Positions 44,745 to 54,016 of a stretch of DNA of 64,000 nt are shown piece after piece (the first letter of the stretch is position 1; the number at the start of each line of letters is the position of its first letter). Location: assembly GCA_037045535.1 (NCBI GenBank), contig JBAOHI010000073.1, positions 558,001-622,000 of the forward strand, given 5' to 3'. The notes beneath the pieces were generated by a model. The model saw nothing but the letters and a program-made list of their open reading frames with translations. It was not told the origin of the DNA and searched no databases. Made by a program: the position numbers and the translations under genes. The stretch is from Competibacter_A sp037045535 (lineage in GTDB: Bacteria; Pseudomonadota; Gammaproteobacteria; Competibacterales; Competibacteraceae).

Positions 44745-47067
44745 ATGAAAAAAATTCTATATTCGTTCGCGTCTGGCGCATTGCTGGCCGTACTGCTGGG
44801 CGCGTGCGCGACGACGCCTCCCGATGAGAATGCCGCGGAGACAGCGACACCCGCCAACGCCACGCCACACCTGAGCGCGAAGCCGCTTGCTCCCATTGAA
44901 ACCAACGTCAACTTGGAATCGACCTCCATCCCACCCAAGGCTCCGATGATCCTGCCGGGTACGGGCAATTTCATCGATCAGAAGGCCGCCACCAAACCAG
45001 CAGCGCCCGTTACCCGGACGGCAGCGGGCGATATCACCCTCAACTTCGAGGGTGCCGACATTCGCGATGTGATCAAAGTCATTTTCGATGCGCTTAAGGA
45101 AAACTACACTGTCGACCCGCAAGTACAGGGTGAGGCGACGGTGCAAACCAGCCAGCCTTTGAAGCGGGATCAACTGTTGCCGACGCTGGAGACGCTGCTG
45201 CGCATGAGCAACGCCGTACTCGTCCGCGATGGCGGGATGTATCGGATTATTCCGGCGGCGGGCGCCGTACAGAAAGGCAACTTGGTCCCCCGCTTAGGGA
45301 GCGGCAAAGTCGGCTACAGCGTGCGGATCGTGCCATTGCATTACGTCAGTGCCATCGAGATGCAGACCATCATCGCACCCTTTCTCCCCGAAGGGAGCAT
45401 TCTGCGGGCCGACCCCGTCCGCAACTTGCTAATCCTAGCGGGCACTCCCCAGGAGTTGGCCGGCGTCCAGGGCACCATCGACACGTTTGACGTGAACTGG
45501 CTCAAGGGCATGTCGATCGGCATGTTCCGGCTGCGCAATGTGGATAGCCAAGCGATGGCGAACAACCTGAACCAATTGCTAGGCGAAGGCTCCGGGACAC
45601 CAATCGCCGGACTGATCCGCTTCGTGCCGCTTAGCAAGCTGAACGCCGTGCTGGTGGTCACCCCACAGGCCGAATACCTGAAGGAAGTGGCGACCTGGAT
45701 CGAACGCTTGGACGGTGTTGGAGGTGAACGGCTGTATGTTTACCAGGTGCAAAACAGCCGGGCGGAATATGTCGCCGAACTGCTCAATGGGCTGTTCAAT
45801 CTTGGTGGTGGCGGCGGTAGTAGCCGAGGCGGCGAATTGGCACCAGGATTAAAGTCGGGACAGCTGTCCAGCGAGTCCGGAATGACTAGTAGCTTAGGAT
45901 CCAGTTTGGGATCCAGTGGCACTGGGAACGAGTGGAGGGTTGTCGAGCAGTTCCAGTTCGGGGTTGAGTAGTGGGACTGGCACCTCTTTGGGGGGAAGTT
46001 CATCTTCACTTGGAAAGTCTTCCACCGCTTCTAGCCGCTCCTCGATCGGTGGCGGGCGCACAGGCGGGCGCACGGGCGGAACGACCGGTGGAACCGGCGG
46101 GGTGAGCAGCCTAGGCTCTGGTGGACCGAGCGCGGGCATGGAGGAAGTGCGCATCGTAGCCGACACCGAGAACAATGCTTTACTGATCTGGGCCACTCAT
46201 CAGAATTATGAGCGGATCATCAGCACGCTGCAAAAGATGGACGTGATTCCCCGGCAGGTGTTGGTTGAAGCCACCATCGCCGAGGTAACCCTGACCGGTG
46301 ATCTGGAATATGGCCTGCAATGGTTTTTCAACAACGGGGTCGGCTCCAATCACGGCCAGAATTTCAACGGCACCGGTTCATTGGGCATCAGCGCCAACAA
46401 CCTCACGATCAATGACGTACTTGACGGGCAAACAAACAGCAGTTTTTCCTACGCTATCACGGATGGTTCTGGAATGGTGCGCACTCTGCTGAACACTTTG
46501 GCGAAGGACTCCAAAGTCAAGGTATTGTCCGCGCCCCATGTAATGGTGCTAGATAACCAGCAAGCATTCATCCGCGTAGGTGACCAGCAGCCAGTTTCGG
46601 CTGGCACGGTCACCACGAGCGGTGGCGTAACCACTTCGGGCGGCGTGACCTACAAGGATACAGGAGTACTGCTGGAGGTGTTGCCCCGCGTCAATTCCAA
46701 CGGCATGGTGAATATGGAAGTCAAGCAACAGGTGATTGATGTGGGGCTGATCGATGCGGCGACAGGACAACGCTCGTTCCTGGAACGCACCGTGACCAGC
46801 AAGGTGGTCGTCAAAAGCGGCCAGACACTGGTGATGGGTGGCCTGATTCGGGACAAGAGCACCAACTCCCAAGGGGGTCTGCCCGTGCTTTACAAGATTC
46901 CGGTACTAGGTGCACTGTTCGGGAACACGATTAAGGAAAACAATCGCACTGAATTAGTGGTATTGATTACCCCCCGCGTGGTACGGAACAGCCAAGAAGC
47001 CGAACAGGTAACAGAGGAAATCAAGCGTAAGATGCGAGAAATCGCGCCGATGATACCGGCGAGTTGA
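44745..47067 (+). CDS. gspD: Type II secretion secretin GspD, frameshifted in a Ser/Gly linker
   Basis: The outer-membrane secretin. The N-terminus is a lipoprotein signal (LLAVLLGACATT). N-domains start at ITLNFEGADIRDVIKVIFDA and continue through SVRIVPLHYVSAIEMQTII and LYVYQVQNSRAEYVAELLNG. A very long Ser/Gly linker follows, then VRIVADTENNALLIWA, the secretin core (RQVLVEATIAEVTLTGDLEY, VLSAPHVMVLDNQQAFIRVG) and the end ELVVLITPRVV. The frame changes inside the linker at about 45928-45930 (GGGAACG, one extra A). Joined, it has about 774 residues. It closes the operon. Confidence 0.88.
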
Positions 47068-47139
47068 TATGGTATAGCATCAGAAACTGTGGCGCGCTGG
47101 GAACGTTTTGTTGTTTTTTGGCATTTTCTTGTTGTATAG

Positions 47140-47168
47140 TTGACAGGAAAAACGGTTGCACTTATAGT
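47140..47168 (+). promoter_or_regulatory. Near-consensus sigma-70 promoter, upstream copy
   Basis: TTGACA (47140-47145), 17 bp, TATAGT (47163-47168). It is preceded by a T-rich element (TTGTTGTTTTTTGGCATTTT) that recurs in front of a second promoter exactly 100 bp downstream. It reads toward the broken secreted-protein gene at 47337. Confidence 0.7.
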
Positions 47169-47239
47169 CTAGCCGTAATGAAGCATTTGTGGTGGCGAAG
47201 CGAGGGATTGTTGTTTTTTCGCCATCTCATGTTGTTTGG

Positions 47240-47268
47240 TTGACTTATGGGGGGTTTCAACGTACAGT
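47240..47268 (+). promoter_or_regulatory. Sigma-70 promoter, downstream copy
   Basis: TTGACT (47240-47245), 17 bp, TACAGT (47263-47268). The T-rich block TTGTTGTTTTTTCGCCATCT precedes it, similar to the block before the upstream copy. -35 and -10 elements are each displaced by exactly 100 bp from the first promoter, which suggests a duplicated promoter module. Confidence 0.6.
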
Positions 47269-47336
47269 TTGTGCTGTAGTTAAAGACTCCCTTCGTAACG
47301 TTGCTAATCCCTTGCTACCTTATAAGGAGCTTCAAG

Positions 47337-48512
47337 ATGGTACGTGAATTTAAGAAAACTGGTGTTGCCACGGCGCTGACGGGCGCTTTGTTGGCCGCTG
47401 CGTCGATGAGCAGCCACGCGACAGTTCAACTGTCGGCACCTGGCGATGTGGTTTTGGTGCCCTATGTTATCTGTGACACGGCCAAAACCATTAATACCAT
47501 GGTAGGCTTAATTACTTTTTACAAGGAGCGGTTGGGCTTAGGGAGTGGTACCACCGCTGATCCTTACTTGCCTGCGCCATCGGGTTTGGCAGGCATTAGC
47601 CCCACCAATCCTAGCCCTCCAGTCGGTTAGTCGAGCTGCTACAAGCCGTACCCTGCACTGGTATTTTTATAACAGCAGGAGTGAGCACCAGCTGGATGGC
47701 ATCATCCCGGTCACCGACAACGATTTTGTCCGGATCGACTGGTGCAGCACTCTGACTAGCTTGAACCAGCTGACCAAATACAGCGGTGTTCAAGGCTACA
47801 TGATCTTTGTCGAAAATAGCCTTGATCGGAGTGCTGGAGTGCCGATCCCATCATTTGCGCTTTATGGGCACAGCTACCAGATTGCTGGTAACTGGGCCAC
47901 GCAGGCGTTTATTCCGGTGATTGCGAATCCGATTTGGTCGATGGGATACTGATACCGGGGTTGCGCGTTCCTAACGTTGAGAAGCGCGCCGGCTACCCGG
48001 CTTTCCGACGTTTGGTGGCGGGCACCGATTATACCGATAACGATCTGGATAGCCGCACCTTGCAACGCGATGTGTATATGCGTTACTTCCTAGACCCGTC
48101 CTTGGCGACCGAGAACAGAATGGTGTTCTGGTTTAATAGGAATGAGTTAGCAGCTTCTACCGACGCAGTTAAATGGGTTCGCTCCTCGGTACCAGGTGAA
48201 ACCTACGACAGCGAACAGAGCTACAAGGCCTCGTTCTCGTATCCGCTCCCGAATGAGCTGAACGTGATCGTTAGCACGCCTACCGACCCGGCCTTCCCTG
48301 GCATGCTTCACGAAGAAACGGAGACATATGGCGGGAAGTTTACTGTAGTGAACACCGGTATTGTTCGCTTCGGAATTCCGGAAATAGAAAGTGCCCAGCC
48401 CTTCTACGGCTCGGGTGTATCGTTCAATATGCTTGGTTTAGGCGCGGGCTCTAATCCGGTCCAGCTCCAAACCGAGATGGCGACCGAGGGTGAAGACTAC
48501 CTCTTCCAATGA
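47337..48512 (+). pseudogene. Secreted protein of unknown family, broken by two frame changes
   Basis: The start MVREFKKTGVATALTGALLA with AAGGAG upstream and a cleavage-like site after SSHA gives a clear signal peptide. The mature part begins TVQLSAPGDVVLVPYVICD. The first frame stops at 47630. The next frame carries SRTLHWYFYNSRSEHQLDGI to ANPIWSMGY. The third, from about 47930, carries DGILIPGLRVPNVEKRAGYP to the end at 48512. The first change behaves as one extra base near 47600-47635, the second as one missing base near 47925-47935. Joined, it would have about 390 residues. I do not recognise the family. It is driven by two strong promoters and followed by a strong terminator, so it may be highly expressed if intact. 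Confidence 0.6.
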
Positions 48513-48536
48513 TTTAAGATAGTCGGTCGTTTCCTT

Positions 48537-48567
48537 AAAAAGCGGCGCCCTAGGGCGCCGCTTTTTT
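48537..48567 (+). terminator. Strong rho-independent terminator
   Basis: A perfect GC stem AGCGGCGCCC/GGGCGCCGCT is flanked by AAAA on the left and TTTTTT on the right. It sits 25 bases after the stop of the broken secreted-protein gene. The symmetry means it could work in both directions, but there is no gene to end on the other strand. Confidence 0.92.
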
Positions 48568-48630
48568 GATGCCTTGGTCTGTAAATAAATCTTACTGTCT
48601 TCGGGCTGAAATTGGAGAGTCATTTTTCCA

Positions 48631-49819
48631 ATGTTGAAAGCTTTGCTCCATAGTACACGACTATTGCTGGTCACCCTGATGCTAAGCAGTTGCGTGGTTC
48701 TCTCTGCGGAGTCGACATTCGCCATCCGAGAGGACAATGCATCCCCACAACCGATCTCCACCGCACACCAAGTATTTACAGTCGTGGTAGACGATATTGA
48801 CAGGGATGGCCGGTTGGACTTGCTAGTCACTTATCGGGGTGAGGAAACCATACAGGCGCTTTACCAAAAAGTGCCCCGACAATTTGAGGCAGGACCGGCC
48901 GCGAAGGTACTGGGCTTTCACCCTGATGGCCTGACTCATTTCCCCGGCATCGAACGCCGCTACGTGTTGAGTGCTGAGGGGGAGGCAGCGCTGAAAGTGC
49001 TTGAGGTGGACGAGCGGGGGGAAATCAAGGAAATTGCGAGCCATCCGCAAGAAGGACCATTTGCGACCACTGCCTTCGCTTGGCCTGGCTGGGGAACCTC
49101 CCTTGCAGTGACACCTTATGAAGGTTCTGGACTGTTTTTATTGCGCAATTTTCAGCCGGAAACCGCCCAAGTGGAAAAGGAGTTCATATTGAGCAAGCCA
49201 GAGCACCGCGTTCCCGGCGAGGTCACGGCAACCGATCTCGATGGGGATGGCATCCCTGAGCTGCTCTATACCACCCGACGGTCACGGACGCTGTGGCAGG
49301 TGAGCTATCCCAAGAATAACCAAGAACCGGAATCGGTTGCCGTCTGGAAAGCACCAGTTGGCGCGCCACGGCATTTGGTGAGTTGCCGACCTAAACGGCG
49401 ATGGAGCTCCGGATATCTTATTGCCCTTGGAATCGGAACGCAGAATCGCGGTGCTTTTAAACGATGGCAAAGGGAAGTTCGTCCCCGGTCCAGAATTGCC
49501 AGTTCCTAGCAATAGCTGGTCGCCGCATCGGTTGGCGGTCGCTGAAGATCGGGATGGTTCGCTCTTACTTGTGGCTAGTACCGAAAACTCGTTAGTGATC
49601 TACCGAATCGAAAAAGGTAATCCTTATCGTTATAAGACTGTCGAATTACCGTTGGGTAGCCGAGTGAGCCAAGTCTTGCTGTTGCGGGACATCGATGGCG
49701 ATGGCTATCTAGATCTTCTCTTCACTCTAAGCAAAGTCGATGGACTCATTACAAGTCCTGTATGGACCTGTGTGGAAAAAGCTAGCAAAAGAGCCGGAAC
49801 TGGGCCAGCAATCTACTAG
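48631..49819 (+). CDS. FG-GAP repeat lipoprotein, frameshifted
   Basis: The N-terminus LLLVTLMLSSCVVLSAES has a lipobox (LSSC), so the protein is probably a lipoprotein. FG-GAP/VCBS-like calcium loops recur: VVDDIDRDGRLDLLVTY, ATDLDGDGIPELLYTT, and after a frame change VADLNGDGAPDILLPLESER and RDIDGDGYLDLLFTLS. The fold is likely a beta-propeller. The frame shifts at about 49383 (TTGGTGAGTTGCC, one extra base), and the second part ends at 49819. The last 15 residues are unlike the rest, and a further shift near 49760 is possible because another frame reads PVWKKLAKEPELGQQ. It is followed at once by a PpiC-type isomerase. Confidence 0.7.
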
Positions 49820-49821
49820 TT

Positions 49822-50661
49822 TTGAGTCTGGACTTATCGACAGATGCGGCTATTGCGTTGACTACTGATAATCCAGCTCGGATACTGGCTGAAGTCGGTG
49901 ATCGCAAAGTTACGCTGGCCGAATTCCGGGAATTTGTTTTGCATTCCGGTCTAGGAGATGAACTGCGAACAAAATCCGGTCAGGTCAAGCTCCTCCGAAA
50001 ACTGATCGAGCAAGAATTGCTTGATCAGGCGATTAAGAAGCAGCGACCGACTTCCGAACCTCTTTCACCGGAAGACTATGCTGCTGCACTGCGGTCCTTG
50101 GAGGATGCTCATTTTTCTGTACCCCCCACACCAGAGGAAGCTGTGCTAAGAGCCTATTATGACGCCAACAAAGAACATTTCGGCATCCCCGAGATGGTAC
50201 GTCTGGTTCAGATCCAGTTCCGTGCGGATCGAGACTCGCCTGCAGGTCCCAACGCCCAGCAACGAGCTGAACGAGCCTTGCGACGGATAGAGGCTGGCGA
50301 GGATTTCAATAAAGTCGCCTCGGAGCTTACCGAAAATCCACGCGCCAAGGAAACGGGACCGGATCGGGGGTTTGTCGCGCGCAATGCTGTACCGTGGTTG
50401 CAGGATGCTGTGCGTAGTTTGCAGCCTGGCCAGCATACCGGTATTGTCTCTTCGCCAGCGGGTTATGAGATCCTGTTGATGACCGATTTGCGGCCGGCCC
50501 TAATTGCGGATTACGGCGCGGTACGCGATAAGGTCGCTAAACAGTGGCAAGCTGAACAGCAGCAGCAAGCCCGTACACGCTACCTGCAAGCGCTTGCTGA
50601 ACAATTTGGCGTTACAATCTTGGAAAAAGGGTTGGAAAATGCGAATCCGGCCAAGCAGTAA
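49822..50661 (+). CDS. PpiC-type peptidyl-prolyl isomerase (SurA/PrsA-like)
   Basis: A protein of about 279 residues. A SurA_N-like helical part (ILAEVGDRKVTLAEFREFVL, LLRKLIEQELLDQAIKK) precedes a parvulin domain (EMVRLVQIQFRADRDSPAG, RAERALRRIEAGEDFNKVAS, GPDRGFVARNAVPWLQDAV, PAGYEILLMTDLRP). Such foldases normally work in the periplasm, yet no signal peptide is visible from the TTG at 49822; a later TTG (about 49858) is also possible. A lost or shifted N-terminus is plausible given the frame errors next door. Some folding helpers of this kind sit beside exopolysaccharide or secretion genes. Confidence 0.75.
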   Translation: MSLDLSTDAAIALTTDNPARILAEVGDRKVTLAEFREFVLHSGLGDELRTKSGQVKLLRKLIEQELLDQAIKKQRPTSEPLSPEDYAAALRSLEDAHFSVPPTPEEAVLRAYYDANKEHFGIPEMVRLVQIQFRADRDSPAGPNAQQRAERALRRIEAGEDFNKVASELTENPRAKETGPDRGFVARNAVPWLQDAVRSLQPGQHTGIVSSPAGYEILLMTDLRPALIADYGAVRDKVAKQWQAEQQQQARTRYLQALAEQFGVTILEKGLENANPAKQ

Positions 50662-51043
50662 GAAAACCCTAAAATCCCTCCTCGCAGCGTCGGGGTTAAT
50701 ACTGGTGATCTTGTCTGCCCCACTCCCGGCAGGCGAACCACTGGAGCAACGGGTCCAACGCTATTGGGCGGCACGCGCCGCCAATGACCTCCAAACTGTG
50801 TACGGTTTAGAGTCTGCCTCGCTGCCGGGTGGGTGGTTGACGCCGGATCAGTACAAGCGTCTGGGAGGATTACCAGTTCGTGACGTGAAGATTCTGGAAA
50901 CAAAAATTGAAGGTAACGCGGCTATCGTCAAAATCGAAGGCCGGGTCGCCGTGGGTACCTTAGGTTGGATGCCCCAAACTCTCGATGAGAAATGGGTGTT
51001 GATCAATGATGAGTGGTATCACCAGACTCGCAAATCCGAATAA
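50639..51043 (+). CDS. Small exported protein of unknown function, NTF2-like
   Basis: A 134-residue product. The basic start MRIRPSSKKTLKSLLAASGL and core LILVILSAPLPAG form a signal peptide. The mature part (LEQRVQRYWAARAANDLQTVYGL, GLPVRDVKILETKIEGNAAIVK, LDEKWVLINDEWYH) looks like a nuclear-transport-factor-2 fold by its pattern, but I do not recognise a named family. The ATG lies 23 bp inside the end of the isomerase gene, so the two are co-transcribed. Confidence 0.65.
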   Translation: MRIRPSSKKTLKSLLAASGLILVILSAPLPAGEPLEQRVQRYWAARAANDLQTVYGLESASLPGGWLTPDQYKRLGGLPVRDVKILETKIEGNAAIVKIEGRVAVGTLGWMPQTLDEKWVLINDEWYHQTRKSE

Positions 51044-51084
51044 GCCTGCCCTCCCCCATCAGCGCCCAAATATGGCTCATAATC

Positions 51085-54012
51085 ATGGCAAGTGATCGCG
51101 CCGACGCTAAAGTCGTGCTCGAACGGGCCAAGCAACTGGCGAACGAACGCCAGTATGGAGAAGCCCTCCAGCTATACCTGCACGTTGGCCAGGAAAACCC
51201 TGGCCAACCGGAGGCTTGGGTTGGAGTGGCGGCAATTTACCTGCGGCAAAAACATTACCCAGAATGCCTGGAGGCGATTTCGCGGGTCTTGGAAACTGCG
51301 GGGGCACGACAAGCTCGACCGCATCTGATCGCAGCGGCCGCATTTAAGGGAATGGGCCGTCACGCTGATGCCGACCGCGCAACCGACCTGGCGTTAAGCC
51401 TGGAACCGGATCATCCACAAGCGCTCAACAGCAAGGCGGGGATATTGCTCCAACAGCGACGCCACGCGGACGTTTTGCCGTTGGCTGAGCGGGTCATACA
51501 ACTCGAACCCGCCAATCTGGATGCTCACCTCTATCGAGGCATAGCCTTGCAAGGTCTGGGGCACTCCCTGGAAGCCCTCGCCGCGTTCGAGCGCTTGCTG
51601 GCGATCAAACCGGATCACGCAAGCGCTTTGATGAACCGCAGTTCGGTTTTAATCACCCTGGGCCGTGCCGAAGAAGCTTTGCAGGCGGCCAATGCCGCTT
51701 TGCAAGTTCAGCCGAATGCCATGATCGCGCTGCTCAATAAGACTGCGGCACTACTGAGCTTGCGACGACCTCGCGAGGCATTAGCGGTTGCCGAGCAATT
51801 GCTACAGCTCGATTCTCGTCATAGCAAAGGGTTAATCAACAAAACGATTGCATTGCTCGATTTGGGCAATTTTACAGAAGCGCTCGCCACCACATTGAAA
51901 GCGCTGACCTTTGATTCGTTCAACCCCGATGCCCTGGAACTGAAGATCCGGGCGTTGCTGGGCTTGCGACGCTTTGCCGAGGTGGCAACGGAAAGTCAAA
52001 AAGCGTTATCCAAGTATCCAGACCGGATTTTGCTTAAATTGAGCTTAGCGAAGGCTTTGATGGGATTGGATTCCCTGACCGAGGCAGAATCGACTGTGGA
52101 TGCCATTCTGATGGTCGCCCCCTACCAATCCGAGGCGGTGTCGCTCAAAGCTGAAATTTTGCTCGGTCGCAACGCATGGGAAGCTGGACGCTCGCTGATC
52201 GAGCAGGCCCTAGCCGCTCATCCGGATCAGGCTCAATTGTGGACGGCCAAATCGGCGATTTTGTTGGCAGGCGCACGTTACGATGAAGCGTTGACCGCCG
52301 CCGAACGTGCTTTGGCGCTGCAACCTGGCCATTTGCAAGCCACTATCAACCAAATCGCCGCGCTGAACCATTTACAGCGTTTCGCCGACGCGCTGGAAGC
52401 AGCACGAGCGCTAACGGCAAACGGGATACACGATTGGCAGCTCTACGCTAATCTGGGCGGAGCCTTATCGGGATTGGAGCATTTCGAGGAAGCCCAGCAG
52501 GCGTTCGCAATGGCCAATGAACTGGATCCGAACGCTTTTCAAGCGTTCAGATGGCGATATGAAGCTTACGGCTTGGCATCCGATGCATTGCTGCCCAACA
52601 TAGACCCGCACGCGGAGTACCTCACATTCAAGCTGGCACAATTGGAGCGCTGCAACTGGAAGGACTACGAAACCATTCTGGAACGAGCAACAGCTTTAAT
52701 CAGGCAAAATCTCTCGACGGGACAACTAACGCCACTACCGCCATTCAAATCCTTGACGTTGCCGCTTCCGCTGGACTTGGCGGCCGCTATGGCGCGCAGC
52801 CGAGGAGATTTTTTAAGCGCTGGAATGGCGGCCACACGCCAACGATTGGCGTTCGGTTACCCGAACTCAGGTGCTGAGCGGCTTAAAATCGGTTATGTAT
52901 CAGCTGATTTTCGGAATCATCCGACCGCACATTTGATGCGCAGTCTGTTCCACTTACACGACCGGGAAAGATTTGAAATCTTCGTCTACGCACTCTGCAA
53001 AGACGACAGCAGCACCTATTACCGGCAAATCAAGGCTGACGCCGACCAGTTTGTGGACTTGTCTGGTGTGAGTAACGCGGAAGCGGCCGCCCGCGTCAAC
53101 GCCGATGGTATTCATATTTTGGTCGATTTGATGGGCTACACGGCTTATGCCCGCACGGAAATCTTCGCATTGCAGCCGGCCCCGATCCAGGTGAGCTATC
53201 TCGGCTATCCGGGGACATTGGGAGCATCCTTTACACCCTATATCCTGGCGGATGAAACCGTCTTGCCTGAGACGCTCCAACCCTATTTCACTGAGCGGCC
53301 GGTATATCTACCTGAATGCTATCAGGTGAACGATGATCTGCAAGAAATCTCGGACACGGGAATACAGCGTCACGACTTAGGATTGCCGGAAACCGGCTTC
53401 ATATTCTGCTGCTTCAACAAGCCCGAGAAGATCGATCCGGTCATTTTCGAAGTCTGGATCCGGATTCTGAAGCGGGTTCCCGGCAGCGTATTATGGCTGT
53501 TGGCATCCGAAGGGGACGTCGTCGCTCATCTGCGGCGGGAAGCAGAAGGCCATGGGATCGCCGGCGAACGCTTGATCTTCGCCGAGCGTTTACCCAAGGC
53601 CCAACACCTGGAACGGCACCGGCTAGCCGACCTGTTTCTCGACACTCGTCTCTACAACGCCCACACTACCGCCAGCGACGCCTTGTGGGCTGGCTTGCCG
53701 GTGCTAACCTGCCTGGGTGAAACCTTCCCGGCGCGGGTGGCCGCCAGCCTGCTGCGGGCGATCGGCTTACCAGAGCTCATCACCCACTCGTTGGAAGCCT
53801 ATGAAGAGCTGGCGGTCCGGCTAGCCGCCACGCCCACCGAATTAGCGGGATTACGGGTGAAGCTGGCAGACAACCGCTTGCGAATGCCGCTATTCAACAC
53901 CCGGCGGTTTACCCGCCACCTTGAGCAGGCGTATCAGTTGATATGGGAACGCCACGCTCAAGGGTTACCTCCCGCGCCGTTGCGAGTCACCCCATTACCC
54001 GCTAGCGAATAG
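51085..54012 (+). CDS. TPR protein with O-GlcNAc transferase-like domain (GT41)
   Basis: A 975-residue protein with no signal peptide. About twelve to fourteen TPR units fill residues 5-515. The C-terminal catalytic part matches the SPINDLY/OGT family (Glyco_transf_41): KIGYVSADFRNHPTAHLMRS with the conserved His, ILVDLMGYTAYARTEIFALQ, PIQVSYLGYPGTLGASF, FCCFNKPEKIDP with the UDP-binding Lys, ILKRVPGSVLWLL, and LDTRLYNAHTTASDALWAGL ending in GETFPARVAASLL. The enzyme would add a sugar, often GlcNAc or a hexose, to Ser/Thr of protein targets in the cytoplasm. It precedes a Wzm/Wzt exporter and follows secreted proteins. The target is unknown. Confidence 0.9.
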   Translation: MASDRADAKVVLERAKQLANERQYGEALQLYLHVGQENPGQPEAWVGVAAIYLRQKHYPECLEAISRVLETAGARQARPHLIAAAAFKGMGRHADADRATDLALSLEPDHPQALNSKAGILLQQRRHADVLPLAERVIQLEPANLDAHLYRGIALQGLGHSLEALAAFERLLAIKPDHASALMNRSSVLITLGRAEEALQAANAALQVQPNAMIALLNKTAALLSLRRPREALAVAEQLLQLDSRHSKGLINKTIALLDLGNFTEALATTLKALTFDSFNPDALELKIRALLGLRRFAEVATESQKALSKYPDRILLKLSLAKALMGLDSLTEAESTVDAILMVAPYQSEAVSLKAEILLGRNAWEAGRSLIEQALAAHPDQAQLWTAKSAILLAGARYDEALTAAERALALQPGHLQATINQIAALNHLQRFADALEAARALTANGIHDWQLYANLGGALSGLEHFEEAQQAFAMANELDPNAFQAFRWRYEAYGLASDALLPNIDPHAEYLTFKLAQLERCNWKDYETILERATALIRQNLSTGQLTPLPPFKSLTLPLPLDLAAAMARSRGDFLSAGMAATRQRLAFGYPNSGAERLKIGYVSADFRNHPTAHLMRSLFHLHDRERFEIFVYALCKDDSSTYYRQIKADADQFVDLSGVSNAEAAARVNADGIHILVDLMGYTAYARTEIFALQPAPIQVSYLGYPGTLGASFTPYILADETVLPETLQPYFTERPVYLPECYQVNDDLQEISDTGIQRHDLGLPETGFIFCCFNKPEKIDPVIFEVWIRILKRVPGSVLWLLASEGDVVAHLRREAEGHGIAGERLIFAERLPKAQHLERHRLADLFLDTRLYNAHTTASDALWAGLPVLTCLGETFPARVAASLLRAIGLPELITHSLEAYEELAVRLAATPTELAGLRVKLADNRLRMPLFNTRRFTRHLEQAYQLIWERHAQGLPPAPLRVTPLPASE

Positions 54013-54016
54013 CTCC

